From contig JAJFZO010000094.1 in the NCBI GenBank assembly GCA_021397835.1, positions 7,540,001 through 7,604,000 of the forward strand: DNA of 64,000 bases, read 5' to 3'. Below are positions 1 through 14,968 of this stretch, one piece after another; the first letter of the stretch is position 1, and each line of letters starts with the position of its first letter. Source of the DNA: Moringa oleifera. Lineage: Eukaryota; Streptophyta; Magnoliopsida; Brassicales; Moringaceae. The notes below the pieces were generated by a model, which was not told the origin of the DNA, ran no database searches, and saw nothing but the letters and a program-made list of their open reading frames with translations. Both the position numbers and the translations under genes were made by a program.

Positions 1-49
1 CTTACTTTGGTTTTCTTCGATTTGAATTAGTAGCCCTCCCCTCTCCCCC

Positions 50-50
<1 letters not shown>

Positions 51-99
<49 letters not shown>
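51..99. repeat. Poly-C homopolymer tract
   Basis: An uninterrupted run of 49 C is seen, preceded by C/T-rich sequence from about 34 and followed by A/C-rich sequence to about 130 and a short AAT repeat. Such a tract can form G-quadruplex or i-motif structures and is also a common place for length errors in assemblies. It contains no gene. Confidence 0.95.
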
Positions 100-100
<1 letters not shown>

Positions 101-101
<1 letters not shown>

Positions 102-1206
102 ACAAAAAAACCAAAACCCTCCCCCCCAAAAAAAGAATAATAATAATAATCTGAAAGTATTTCAATATATAATGTTACACTTTAGTGTAAGGATTTCAGA
201 TTCTTGTTTTTCCTCTATAATCATGATTAACAATAGATTACCACTAGGCAACCAATGCATTTTTAGGGATTCAGAGTCCTACGCCTTGGCTTAATGCATT
301 TCTGTTGTCTTGGGTTTCTCGGAAGATCGATCAAGAGCATTTCAATAACCACACAGCCTCGGTTAGTTAACATCTGTCAACTTGTCAAGCCAATCAGCTT
401 AGTTCAATATCAGTTCATAATATAAAGTTTTCGGAACTTTAGAGCTCTGAATTTGTTTTACCTGGCAGTAGGAACTTTAATCACCCTTTCAACTTCCCTT
501 GTGTGTGCCAGGCAATAATCGCTTCGTTTGGTGAATGTGCCCTTCAGGAAGCATTTTGTTATCACACTTCAATTCATAAATGGAATCCAATGATCGAATC
601 ATAATCTCTGTGTGATAATCTCTTTTCAAATCTTATAACAAGTGAACAAGACGTTGCCTGTAAGATGATGAATCCCGGATAGAAAGCCAGAAAACATATA
701 TCAGCCAAATGGCCGGTAGTCTTGGTATTGTAATCTAGCAGCAGATATCGTACCCAATTTAAGTGAGAGACAGGAAACAGAGTAATGAGACAACCCGAAG
801 GCAACCTTGGTTGCTTTAGAGACTTCAAATAATTTGTTGGAGATTGCTTCTTCTGTAAATCTCAGGTTCCTGAATTTAAACAAACCAATTTCCTGATAAT
901 ACTTAAGCGTCACATAATCTTCCAGAAGCACTCAGCTGGTCCACAGTCATCAAATAGATTCTCACTTTCGTTTACTAACCTTTGAGGAAAAGGAAGTTCA
1001 CATATGGTGGGAGCAAAATTAATAATGAGAAACTACCATAACTCACATGAGACATGATTTTGAAAAGGAAATGTGAAAAATGATTGCAGTCCAGATTTTC
1101 TTTTTCTTTTGGGTTTCATCTTTTGTTAAGTACCCTCTGAGGGTTGTGATAATTTGTCTCATTTCACGTGTTACTGATTTTCCTCTTTGGGGTTTCAATG
1201 AAGTAG
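101..1206. other. Upstream region of the CRK2-like gene, no gene recognised
   Basis: Only short open frames occur here, mostly on the minus strand at 574-931, overlapping one another in different frames and resembling no family I know. I searched the plus strand for the expected signal peptide and first Gnk2 domain of the downstream receptor kinase and saw neither. The segment ends in an in-frame TAG at 1204-1206 that could also be the AG of a splice acceptor. Confidence 0.5.
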
Positions 1207-4003
<2,797 letters not shown>

Positions 4004-5413
4004 TTTTCTTTTTTTCTTCTCCATTTTCATAAAGTTTTATAACAGAGATTGCTGCAACATATCTTAGCTTTAGAACTTAAGTAAACATTGTTTATGGATA
4101 TTAGCTCTTTTGGTACATCAGTTTAGGCTCTCTGCGGTAAGCCAACCCCATATGGCGGTGAAGTCATTTAACTTGCCATTAAAGATTGCGTGTCAAGACC
4201 CTTTTTCTTCTCCTCTCTGTTGCCTTTTCTATTTACAATAGGAGGAGTCCATTCCGTGGGACCTTCATAATTTATCTACCTGTTTGAAACAGGTATGCAT
4301 TTCCATTTTCTTAGCACATAATGAATGTCGTGTAATTGGGCAGGCAACCATTATCATGTTATTGTTGACTTACTGCCTAGAAAAGGGCCATAATTTTTAA
4401 GGGGAAGAAGGCGAAATTTTACCCAGAAACAAACAAGCAAGAAAATGGATGGGTTATCCTAGCTACTACAATCCAAGGAGAATTTGATCCAGAAAACATA
4501 AAATACAGCAAGAAAACACTATATAGGAAAATGTCACCAACATCCAAAGGATGCAGTTAAGGCCGGTGGGTGCTGACAACTCTTTTAGTTGAACAAATAA
4601 TGAGTCTTCTAACAAATGGATGTTGACTTGTCGCAGGCTTTCCAGAAGTGTTCAATTATGAATTCAATTCCTCTTTTCAATTGTTATTAGTGATACCTCT
4701 CCTCAATTATTATCAGTGATCATAAAAAAACCAAAAAAAAAAATAACTATCTATTAATTTAAATTTTATTAAAAAATTTTAAAATAATAATAAGTAATAA
4801 TTTAATAAAATTAATATTATTTTTTAAATATAAATTATAAAAATATTTGTTTTGTTTTTTAATAAAAAATTCAACCCAAGTCAAAGGAAGTAAAGAATAT
4901 GATTTTTTTATTTAAAAAAAACAGACTTAAGGACGCAAAAGTCAATGTTTTTATAGGTGGCCCTTGTAGCATTCACATTAATAAGCAGGCCGCGACTCCA
5001 AGTTTTCAGGTAGTTTGCCTCTCCGTCTCCACTCAACTCTTTGAGTTCACTGTCATTCTTTATGCGTTCATACTACAAGGAAGAGGAAAATAACCGTGAG
5101 GGCTGCTCCCTTACACACGCGATTTATAAGGTAAAATATAGTAAATGATTACAGAAGAAAGGAAATCAATGAATTCCGTGGGGAGAAAATCAATATAGAG
5201 ATTGGAGACAACTGAGCTCCAACAAATAGTGCTATGCCAATCATGAACCTTGAAGTGTTTGTGCAGGAAAAATCCAGAGAAAGTAGAAACCAGTGGTAGG
5301 GGCTCTAGTGTTGGTAGCTTTTCAATCTCTCCCTCTTCTCTCTCCATTTAGCTTTTCTACTCTGCCAGTCTGCGAGACTGCGACTGACCTGCTGCCACTA
5401 ATGCTTCATACAC
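4004..5413. other. Intergenic region between the two CRK genes
   Basis: Holds the 3' UTR of the CRK2-like gene, a very AT-rich stretch at about 4730-4870, and a pyrimidine-rich leader (about 5320-5360) ahead of the next gene. No additional coding family was recognised on either strand. Confidence 0.6.
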
Positions 5414-8085
5414 ATGATGCAGATAGCAAAAAAAATGGAAAGAGATCTCTATGGTTATTGCTCCATGGACTGTGTGACACCGAAACTGCCATTTCTAACG
5501 TTCTTTTCAGTTTCTTTCTTGCTTTTCTCTGTCTCCTTCTCTGATCCAAGAATCTCAGAATCCGGCCTCTTCTGTGGCAACTCCACACGGCGAGCGGCTG
5601 CGAGCTTCATCACCGAATTCGTCAAAGAAATGGAAAGCCTCTCGCAAACCATCAACACACGCCATTTCGCCACCCACCAGATCGTTACCGGCTACACAAC
5701 TCAAATGATCTACGGCCTCGCTCAGTGCCACCGAGACCTCTCCCAAACGGACTGCCTCCTCTGCTACGCCGCCTCTCGCACCAGGCTGCCCCGCTGCCTC
5801 CCTTCCCTCTCCGCCCGCATCTTCCTGGACGGCTGCTTCCTTCGTTACGACACCTACAATTTCTACAACGAATCTATATCTCCCTACACCGACACATTCA
5901 ACTGTAGCAATGACAAAGCTCCAGTGCTTGACGATGATACGAGCTCCAACTTCGTAAGGAGCGTTGGTTATGCGCTGGGACATGTGACTGATGCGGCTGT
6001 GAGGAGTGGTTCAGGGTTTGGGGTTGCCGGGGTACAGGGAGTGTACGCATTGGCGCAGTGCTGGGACAGCTTAGGAAGCGTTGGGTGCAAAGCGTGCTTG
6101 GAGAAGGCTGCGAAAGCAGTGAAAAGTTGCGCCCCTAGCAGCGAAGGGCGAGGCATGAATGCCGGTTGCTACTTGAGGTACTCGACCCGTAAGTTCTACA
6201 GTAATGGCAGAGAGGAAGAAGAACGCCATGGTAACTGATAATTGCACCCCAATCTTTCTTTAGTAGCCTGATTTCTCAGGTAATTTTTGGTTACTGATTA
6301 TATATACACGGAGGAGGAAAAAAGGAACATCTGCACCTCTGCCATCGCCAGTAAAAGTTTCAAGATAATTAGACAAAAAGAAATTAGCAGAACTTTGAAT
6401 ATTTAATAATTAAAATTTAGATTTCTTGGTCTGATTTGATACGAATTGAATTGATGTTCTTCAGGGTGGCACTGGAAAGGGTTCATAATGGCTATTGCTT
6501 TAGCATCAGCTGCATTCCTCATACTCTCCCTCTTCACAGCTTATGCAGTTTACTCAAAATTATCGAAGCTAAACCAAGGTACATCAATGGCGGTTTCCCA
6601 GCTGTTCTGTTAGAAAGGACTTGTAGTTATGCATCAATCTTCTTGACTCTTTTCTCTTCTGATGAGTCTTATTTCTCTTGCCCGACTAGAACGAAACAAT
6701 CCCGGCCCGTCTTCAAGAAGCTTTCATAAATCCAATTTAAAATTCAAGTATGAGACCCTTGAAAAGGCAACAGATTATTTCAGTCCTTTAAGGAAAATAG
6801 GCCAAGGAGGAGCAGGTTCTGTATTCATGGGGATCCTTCCAAATGACGAAACTGTGGCCGTCAAAAGATTGATATTCAATACCAGGCAGTGGGTCGATGA
6901 GTTCTTCAATGAGGTAAATTTGATCAGTGGAATTCAACACAAAAACCTCGTTAAGCTTCTTGGGTGTAGCATAGAAGGCCCAGAGAGCCTCCTGGTTTAC
7001 GAATATGTACCCAACAAGAGCCTCGATCAGTTCATCTTTGGTAATCGTCCACTCTTTTGGAATGAGTCCAACTTCATTTTTGTCTAGACTTAGCTCAGAG
7101 CCTGATATGGCCATTTCCAACACTTCCCCAAGCTTGTAAACTGTTATTGTGCTGTGCAGATGAGACGAGAATGAAGCTTCTAAGCTGGAAGCTGCGGATT
7201 AATATCATCCTTGACACAGCTGAGGGGCTGGCATATCTTCATGAAGGCTCTGAAACAAGGATTATCCATAGAGATATAAAGAGCAGCAACATCCTTCTTG
7301 ATGCAGATTTCAGGCCAAAGATAGCTGATTTTGGACTGGCTCGTCAATTTGGAGCTGACAAGACTCATCTTAGCACTGTAGTTGCAGGGACACTGTAAGA
7401 GAACCGATTAATCTGATTACTTTCATTTGATAATGATTCAAATAGAGAGTATTTGAAGATCATCTTCATCTTTGTCTCCTAAACTTGGCACCATTTGATG
7501 ATGCAGAGGGTACATGGCCCCTGAATATCTCATTCGAGGACAACTCACAGAGAAAGCAGACATTTACAGTTTCGGGGTCCTGGTTCTTGAGATTGTATGT
7601 GGCAGAAGGAACAATGCCTTCAAACAGGACTCGGGTACTCTTCTACAGACAGTAAGATCCAGAACTTGCCAAAGAGCATTTCCTAGTTTTTCCTGAACTT
7701 TTCAGTTTGATAATGCAAGAATTCCCTGCCTTAGGTTTGGAAGCTTCACAGATCAAATAGACTGGCTGAAGCTGTTGATCCTTGTCTGCAAGTAGAGTTC
7801 TCAGTGGAAGAAGCATGTAAGGTTCTTCGAATTGGGCTTCTGTGTGCTCAAGCTACAGCAGCTTTAAGACCATCCATGACCCAAGTGATCTTGATGCTAA
7901 CTGATAAAGATTGCGAGATTCCTATGCCAAATCAACCTCCTTTCTTGAATTCTAGCCTCCTAGAGCCACCAGCTTCAGTGACTGCTTGCAGCGAAAACAG
8001 TCTCACATCAAATGCAGCAACAAAAATTGCAGTTTCCTACACTTCCACAGAGTCTTCAAGTACACCCAGCTCACATGGAGAATGA
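5414..8085 (+). CDS. CRK42: CRK42-like cysteine-rich receptor-like kinase
   Basis: Plasma-membrane receptor-like kinase. Six exons: 5414-6230, 6465-6578, 6690-7040, 7160-7394, 7507-7651, 7735-8085, giving 670 residues with every phase consistent. Start is the first ATG; in-frame ATGs at 5435 and 5465 are alternatives, and the hydrophobic signal peptide follows the third. Exon 1 encodes two Gnk2/DUF26 domains, each with C-x8-C-x2-C ([13 protein letters not shown] and [13 protein letters not shown]). Exon 2 encodes the membrane helix (about residues 279-302). The kinase starts near residue 329 with [26 protein letters not shown] and MAPEY. The segments [21 protein letters not shown] and the C-terminal SYTSTESS agree with CRK42 as I recall it. 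A COX5C gene follows, as at the Arabidopsis CRK42 locus. Function of the family: poorly defined signalling in stress and development. Confidence 0.9.
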
Positions 8086-8759
8086 AGAAGCTAAAAGTTA
8101 TTGTAGAAGCAAATCAAACACTCAGCTTCCAATAATTTCAAAGACTTCCAGTCCCATGAACAGTTTTTGCAGCGCCTTGGGAGTCCCTTCATGATTTATC
8201 AGTCATGAACTTTGAAACAGCAGACAGATGAGTTTTTTATAACTCCTTGAAACAAGCAGTTGCAGTCACCTGCAGTTCTACATAAATTGATTAGATACAA
8301 GAGAAGATATCCTAATGGCTAACTATAATGCAGGCAGAGTGTCTTCAAATAAAGAGATGTACTATTCCAGTCTGTTTTCCTTTTTCTCAGAGTCTAATCA
8401 TTTTGTCTGCAGAGAGAGACTTGAATTCTGAAACCATCAATAATTTCTTCACCTTGTCTTGTTGAAATTGCTCCAAGACTCTTGGAAGGTGGAGTGAATT
8501 GGTTTTGTTTCTTGGGACCTACTTGCACAGAGATCCCATTTCATTTCACTATGTGCATTAGTCAAGCAGATTACACAGAGAAGAGAAAAATCGGTATTTT
8601 GAACTCTTTAAAGTCCTCTTCTATATGGAAAATGTAAGAATTTCATTACATTCCTTTTACTTTTCAGAGAAGCGAACTTCCTAGCATGAGATCTCAGCAT
8701 ATATATATAGACAAAGAATAGAAATCTCAAACTAGTTCTTTTGTTCGAAGATCAAATCT
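8086..8759. other. Convergent 3' regions of CRK42 and COX5C
   Basis: Non-coding sequence between two convergent genes, expected to hold both 3' UTRs. An open frame continues to 8194 in another phase but is only a shadow of the CRK42 tail. Nothing else is recognised. Confidence 0.6.
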
Positions 8760-8957
8760 TCACTCGTCTTCCCTAACAACACTAATTTCACTTCTATCCA
8801 GCATATCGTAGAACTGTCTGGTTTGCTTTTGCACTTTCCACTGGTGAATTTTCCAAAGCCCTCCAGCAAGAAGGCCAGCAGTCAGGGCATAGATGATCTC
8901 TTTCACTACGCTCGGACCCTGAGAAGCAGCATGTCCAATCCTATGAGGAGCACCCAT
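8760..8957 (-). CDS. COX5C: Cytochrome c oxidase subunit 5C
   Basis: Encodes 65 residues, the normal length for plant COX5C, a small nuclear-encoded subunit of mitochondrial complex IV. The conserved core GPSVVKEI, the glycine-rich membrane helix ending AGGLWKIHQW, and the C-terminal FYDMLDRSEISVV are all present. The N-terminus (MGAPHRIGHAASQ) differs from the usual AGPKIAHATLK type, so this is a divergent copy, possibly the ortholog of Arabidopsis COX5C-4, which also neighbours CRK42. The start at 8957 fits the family. An in-frame ATG at 8990 would add 11 residues, but plant COX5C genes usually carry a leader intron, and a CAG just upstream of 8957 could be its acceptor. The single membrane anchor fits the inner mitochondrial membrane. 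Confidence 0.92.
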   Translation of the reverse strand: MGAPHRIGHAASQGPSVVKEIIYALTAGLLAGGLWKIHQWKVQKQTRQFYDMLDRSEISVVREDE

Positions 8958-10030
8958 GTTTTCTCTGCCATGGCCACAAAGAAGTCTCATCGTTCTTTCT
9001 CATATACCAATCCACCACTTCAAAACACAATCTTCCTATAACATATCTATAGCATACTCGAAGCTTAATAACACAAAGAAAGCATAGATCATCGTATCAT
9101 TGTTAAAGGAAGGAGCTCATAATCGCTTACAAAGGCCAGAAAAAGGAAGTGTTTCTGTAACTACTCAGAAAAGGAAAACCTAAAAATTTAGTAGGAAGGC
9201 GAAATTCTTTCTTCAATTTCTCAGCGGCCAAACAGAAGATATGCAAGAAAATGGAACTCAATTAACTATGTACCCGCCGGGAGAAACAGAGGAAAGTGAA
9301 GAGTGGAGGAAGAGAAGCTTCAAGAACGCCAACTAGCACATATGCAGCGGAGGAACTAGAAACAATCAGCTCTCTTCTACGCCTTTTGGGTAAATATCAA
9401 TCATTTCATTGCAGCCAAACAGAAATAGAAACAGAAAACAGAGTAAATACTGATACCGTCTTCGCTTGACAAATAGCTGCGAAACCGCCACGTTGTGTTG
9501 ATGACTCTTGACATACGGCCCCCTATGGCAGGGCAAGCGTGCATGGCAAACACGTCTCAAGAATTCTTTTTTTTTTCCTTTTAATTTCGGTTATTCTGCA
9601 AAAGAAGAACCCAGAACACATGGGTTTCCTTTGCCTTTTCTATAGCTAGTGGGAGCCGGGGGGAGAGAGAGCACTCACTCTTAATATTGAAACGCAGTCG
9701 TCGCCTCATTCTAAAGTCAGAGGAGTGACGTGTATCCAAAGGATACATATAGGGAGTTGCTGCCTCTTTCCTTTCGAAAATATCCCGCCATTGCGCGCCA
9801 AACGGCTTCCGGTCCTCCTCATCAACCTCTCTCTCTCTCTCTCTACACCCGCGCACGTACGACACAGAGCTATGTACTGAATATTTGGATTAATTTGGTT
9901 CTTCTTTGTTAGTGATTTGAGCTGGAGATTGACATTTTATGTGGATTTTATTAGTTGTTCCAGTTACTGTGAATTCTATCAGATAGACTGAACTAGAAAT
10001 AGCATTGGTTGTAAGTTATTCTTTCACTGG
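8958..10030. other. COX5C leader and promoter region
   Basis: No protein family is recognised. It should contain the 5' leader and probable leader intron of COX5C on the minus strand. A (CT)9 run at 9827-9844 and a GC-richer stretch around 9710-9870 mark the most promoter-like part. Short open frames at 9366-9560 and 9581-9865 (minus) have no recognisable homology. Confidence 0.45.
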
Positions 10031-11700
10031 GAATTGTTGATTTGCATGAATCGCAAACTATGTTTAAGGTTCTTGGAGAACCGAGAGTTCCAATCAATAG
10101 GAGGATTTCCGATGCTAGCTCTTTAAACTTGAACAAGATTTTGAGAAAAGTAATTTACATCTCCATGAAAGACTTGCACTGATGAAAGGGAAGAATGCAA
10201 ACACGAATTCACAAATGTTGAAATAGGCAGCCTCAGTTTTATCCTCCTGCAAAGGAAGTATGCATAATAGAAGATGACGCCGCCGAGGCTACATCTCAAA
10301 CTCCAGCTCAAGAACTCAAGAGATTGATTAAATCTAAAAGGGTGAACTGTTCAATGTGAGTGCTTGTTTTTGCAGTTGTTTACAAACCTAGTCTTTCAAC
10401 ATCTTCTTTATGATGCCATGGGTTCTTAAATTTTTGTTTCATGTGTCCAACTGCATTAACAATTCAGCTTTTCTGTACCAGGCAGAGTTTCAGCCTTCTA
10501 TATGAGCAGTTGGGAGAAGATATGGCATGTGAGATAATCTTATGCATTTCATTTGATTTGATTTGAAGTATCTTTCTTCGTTCCTTTTATCCACTTCTAC
10601 TATCAATTCCAAAAGTGAGACTGCTCCAAGATTGACGAAGGTGATGCCAAAATCGTTACAAGCAATCTTTGACGTGAAAAATCCAAGAACCTCTCTTTCC
10701 CTTGCTGAGTGCATCAAACGTGGGCTCTTCTCTACCATCAGAAGCCTTGATTCTCACAAGAAAACTACCTAGGGAGAAGCACCTGGAACTTCAAAGTCAA
10801 TTAGATGTTCTGGGTGAAACAGAGAGACAAAATTCCACACCAGGCTGTGCTTGATTCATCTTCAGAACCAAGAGAGGCAGAACAAAGTGGACGCAGTAGC
10901 ACCCATGATCTGATTGCAGAGCAACATGTGACTTCCGGCATCCCGGGTGCTATGAACCTGAAAGATGACAGGGTGCACTATTCACAATATTAATAATACC
11001 TGATAACCATACTTTGCTTTTAATTTCAAGTTTTTGATAATTAGTTTTCATTATTGAAGCTCAACTTCCATCTGGACCTGGAGAAAGCATGGACACAACT
11101 TTCACAGAGGAAACTATATTTCATCATAAAGTCCTCAGAATTTTCCAATACTCAAATCTATCAATGCCCTTTGAGTATGAAACCTTGATTCAGACCGAGG
11201 AAGATTCCCCACAGGACAAGCCTGGCGTTTGCATTGCTGCAGTTGATGCATCAAAGGGGACAAATTCCGAAGTTCGGAGCAATCATTCTCTGATCATTTC
11301 TGGTGTGGAATATGGAGAGGCAGAGAGAAACTCATGTAGTGTCAAGGCAGGCACAAAGGTGAAACACAATTTATTTTCTGAAGGTCCCTATTGATCATAT
11401 GGAAAGTCAGATCTTACGCATAAAGGTTCAAGCACCAAAGTTGATCCATCACCTATCAAAATGCTATCCTCTGACATTTCAATGGTAAAGAAAACCACAG
11501 ATAGCAGAGCCCAGAAGCTCCATAGAGGATATCAGGAAGCAAAGATTGTCCACTAGTGGATCAAACAGACAGTGCTACCAATCAGCACTGGCAGGTGAAA
11601 CAAAGGAAGAAAATTCATTTCTTGGGTTTAAAAGTGTCTTTTCATTTCTCTGATTCCACTCTCCGATATTCCAGGGAAGTAGATTACAGGATCACAATTC
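10031..11700 (+). other. Unassigned, partly open segment; possible decayed gene
   Basis: Several moderately open, coding-like stretches follow each other on the plus strand but in different frames: from ATG at 10060 for about 40 codons, 10590-10770, 10800-10990 and 11090-11394. The last is about 100 codons, polar and Ser/Glu-rich. I could not join them with convincing splice sites, and no domain is recognised. It may be a relic of a fast-evolving nuclear protein gene, a poorly conserved real gene, or chance. No function is proposed. Confidence 0.3.
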
Positions 11701-12781
11701 GATTAGCTCATTAGCTCATTGATTTCTTCCTCCAGATTTTCTTTCCTTCTCTAGAGACTTGACTAATACTTGAAACAAGTTTACAGCAAGTACTGAAATA
11801 TGGTTAACAGATTCCCCGTATGATCGACTATTTGAAATAGTCAAAAGTGTGATTGTCACAAATGAGCTTCTAACTATTTCCAAGCTCAACAGGTTAAAAT
11901 GAATGACAGATTGTTGACTGCAGTTCACTTAAACTTGTAGCCAAGTCAACAAAATGCATTACATGCTAGTAAAAATTCGAATACAATATGTGGTATTATT
12001 AAAATTACTCACACTTTTCTTGTGCCTCTGCTGGTCCTTGACATCATCCAGAGCATGCCCAATTGAAACTTTTAGAGTCCATTGTGCTTCTGCAGGTAAC
12101 TAGCTTCCTCTGTATTGAGCCCCAAAACATTTTGAGATAATAGACTGATGTTCTTCCATGGTGGTCGTTGTCACCACAGAATGTTGGGAAGAGCAGAGGA
12201 CATATGTACTAAATAGTGCTGTCAAAGCATAAACCTAAGTTGTAGTTAAAATTCTGAACAATATGTTGTCTACCTATTAACCCAAACTGTTAAACCACAG
12301 AGAAAAGAAGTTAGGGAAGTAAGAAACCACAGAAAGATGGATGGAATTGCAAAAGAATGAACTGAACTACTGAATAAAAGAAGTGGCTGGCCATTGAAAT
12401 CTTCCAAAACACATCAATGGCAAATAGAAACACATTCTCATTGAAGAAAAACATTCAAGTATCATCATTTACAGCAAAAGCAAGTTCTATTATCCACCTG
12501 CTTCATGATACAGCAGTTTCATTTAAAATTTTGATGCCACTGAGATTGCCTCAAGTAAAACACTCTCTTTGCTAACTTCTGTTCGTGGTTCAGAATAATT
12601 CTTTTAATAATGTGTAAATGACAAAGCAAGTTCCCTCACCTATCAAAACCACAGCTTTCTGGTGTGAGTCCATCTCCTACCTCTTTCGTTGCCTACTTCT
12701 TGCAGTAGAGAATGACAATAGACTATACATATTCCCAAGAATCTACATCCTTCCGGTTCATTAAAAAATCACAAAAAATCT
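11701..12781. other. Intergenic sequence downstream of the PPR gene
   Basis: AT-rich sequence with no recognised gene; the part next to 12782 should be the 3' UTR of the minus-strand PPR gene. Confidence 0.5.
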
Positions 12782-14968
12782 CTAACAAACCAGCATTTCG
12801 GACCTTAGGAGCTTCAAGATGCCATAAATTTCAGCTGACTGAGAGTGTTGTCCATCTTCCGAATAGAAAGAATGAACTCGATTTCTCACCTCAACCCAAC
12901 TGCAGCCACCACTTTTCTTCAACCCCTTCTCCTTCATTAACTTCCTGACACTTGAAACATCACTCCATCTCCCACTCGAAGCATATACATTCGACAACAG
13001 AACATACCCAGCTGAGTTCTTCACTGCCACTTCCCCAAGCTTCCTTGCTGCCCTTTCAGCTATCTCTTCATTTCTATATGTTTTACAACCACTCAACAAT
13101 GCTGCCCATGCATTTGTTTCAGGTTGAAATGGCATAGAGTTGATGAGTTCTTCAGCTTCAGACAGCCGACCTGATCGAGACAGCATATCCACCAAGCAGG
13201 TATAGTGTTTTCCCTTTGGTTTTATACGGTAAACTTTCTCCATTGCATTGAAGTACCAAAGCCCTTTATCTACTAACCCTGCATGAGAACAAGCAAATAG
13301 AACTGAAAGAAGCATGAGCTCGTTAGCTGGGACAAGGGTCGTTCTTTCCATCTCCTCAAACAAAATAAGAGATTCCTTTGCAAACCCACTTTCTGCAAGC
13401 CCTTGAATCATCACTGTCCAGGCAACTTCATTCTTCTCTGGCATTCTATCAAAGATCTTCTTAGAGCTCTCTATATCCCCAGATTTAGCATATACATCTG
13501 TAAGTGCAGTACCCACAAAAATGTCATATTGCATTCCAAGTTTAACTACTTTTCCATGGAGGCCTTTGCCTTTCTCCAGGGAAGCCATGCTAGCACAAGC
13601 ACCAAGAACACTAGAGAATGTGGACTTATTAGGAACTTCCCCAGACAAAAGCATTTCGTTGAATAATTGGAACACCTTATCAAACTGTTTAGCTTCCGAA
13701 TAACCAGCAATTATAGCACTCCAAGAGACATTGTTTCTTACAGGCATGTTGTCAAACAATTCCTTAGCTTCTTCTATTTGGCCATTCAAAGCATACCCAC
13801 TAACCACAGAGTTCCATGAAACAACATTCTTCTCCAGGATTGAATCGAAGACAGAACGTCCTTCTTTAAGCTTCCTACATTTGCAATACATGTCCATTAA
13901 AGCACTACTCACAAAGACATCTCCCTGAATTCCTAATTTTACAAGACATCCATGGATGAGCATCCCAGCTTGCAGAGACTCCAGGCTAGCCAATGCACTA
14001 AGAATGCAGGAGAAACAAGAAATATATGGCTTAACCCCATCTTGAACCATTTTGCAGAAGAGTGTGAATGCTTCTTCAAGATACCCACTTTGAATGTACC
14101 GTGCTATCATTGCACTCCAAGAAATTTCGTTTCTTTCTGGCATCTCATCAAAGATTCTACGAGCTTCTTGCAAGTTCCCCATCTCCACATACATATCTAG
14201 AATTGCAGTCCATGAAACAACATCCCTCTTTTCCATTCCATCAAATACTTTACTAGCTAAGTCATATTCACCCATCCTCAAGCACGAAGTAATCAAAGAA
14301 TTAGAAACTGATATATTGTGCTCAAAGCCAGCTTTAATGATCAACCCCAAAATTGTCAATGCCAATCTAAAATCAGCAAAGCCTACAGAAGCTCTAACAA
14401 CAGACGTGAAGGTGACTTCATTTGGCTTGAAACCAGATTTAAGCAGTCTCAAGAAAATCTTCAAAGCTTCAAAACAAAACCCATTTTGAGCAAGCCCACA
14501 GATTGCTGCAGTCATAGAAACTAAATTCTGAAATGGGTTCCTCTCAAAGTACCACATTGATTCTTCCACTCTTCCATGTTTCATAAGGCCAGAAATCAAT
14601 GCAGTCCAAGAAACCTCGTTCCTCTCAGGCATTTCATCGAACAGGCGGCGAGCTTCATGGAGTTTTCCCCATTGAACATTGGCATTAATCATGCAATTAT
14701 GAGCTATAAGATCAAACCCATTAAACCCCTTCATAATCTCATCAGCTTCAGTAATTTTCCTGCTGTTCAAGTACATTATCAAGAGTTTAATGGCTATAAA
14801 CCTCTCAGATGAAATGCCCATCTTGAATAAATGGCCATGAAGAACACTCGCTTCAGTGACCTGGCCTTGGTCGGAGAGCTTTCTCAAGAGAGAAACGCAT
14901 GTTTCCACGAAAGACTTGAAACTGTTTCTTGGGTTAATAGCATAGAGACTGTTCAGGGCAGTGCTCAT
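12782..14968 (-). CDS. PLS-class (E/E+) pentatricopeptide repeat protein
   Basis: One uninterrupted reading frame of 728 residues starting at ATG 14968. PPR proteins bind specific organellar RNAs; E/E+ members usually act in C-to-U editing. The P, L and S repeat pattern is plain: repeated FDEMPERNEVSWTALI-like S units alternate with longer units such as PNEVTFTSVV. The last part is an E domain (about 617-680, beginning PETNAWAALLSGC) followed by a short E+ segment (KSGGCSWVEV onward). There is no DYW deaminase domain; the protein ends about 35 residues after the E+ start. Such proteins usually recruit a separate DYW partner. The N-terminus (STALNSLYAINPRNSFKSF) is basic and lacks early acidic residues, compatible with organelle import. 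The exact ortholog and target are not identifiable by eye. Confidence 0.92.
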   Translation of the reverse strand: MSTALNSLYAINPRNSFKSFVETCVSLLRKLSDQGQVTEASVLHGHLFKMGISSERFIAIKLLIMYLNSRKITEADEIMKGFNGFDLIAHNCMINANVQWGKLHEARRLFDEMPERNEVSWTALISGLMKHGRVEESMWYFERNPFQNLVSMTAAICGLAQNGFCFEALKIFLRLLKSGFKPNEVTFTSVVRASVGFADFRLALTILGLIIKAGFEHNISVSNSLITSCLRMGEYDLASKVFDGMEKRDVVSWTAILDMYVEMGNLQEARRIFDEMPERNEISWSAMIARYIQSGYLEEAFTLFCKMVQDGVKPYISCFSCILSALASLESLQAGMLIHGCLVKLGIQGDVFVSSALMDMYCKCRKLKEGRSVFDSILEKNVVSWNSVVSGYALNGQIEEAKELFDNMPVRNNVSWSAIIAGYSEAKQFDKVFQLFNEMLLSGEVPNKSTFSSVLGACASMASLEKGKGLHGKVVKLGMQYDIFVGTALTDVYAKSGDIESSKKIFDRMPEKNEVAWTVMIQGLAESGFAKESLILFEEMERTTLVPANELMLLSVLFACSHAGLVDKGLWYFNAMEKVYRIKPKGKHYTCLVDMLSRSGRLSEAEELINSMPFQPETNAWAALLSGCKTYRNEEIAERAARKLGEVAVKNSAGYVLLSNVYASSGRWSDVSSVRKLMKEKGLKKSGGCSWVEVRNRVHSFYSEDGQHSQSAEIYGILKLLRSEMLVC

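Noticed and set aside
574..931. Overlapping minus-strand open frames upstream of the CRK2-like gene
   Set aside because: They overlap in different frames, have no recognisable domain and no clear start or splice context.
5555..5983. 142-codon minus-strand frame inside CRK42 exon 1
   Set aside because: It is the antisense shadow of a GC-rich Gnk2 coding exon with no independent support.
10060..10330. Idea that the 10-kb segment is a shugoshin-like gene
   Set aside because: Only vague resemblance of a few residues; no coiled coil or C-terminal SGO motif was found, so no family is claimed.
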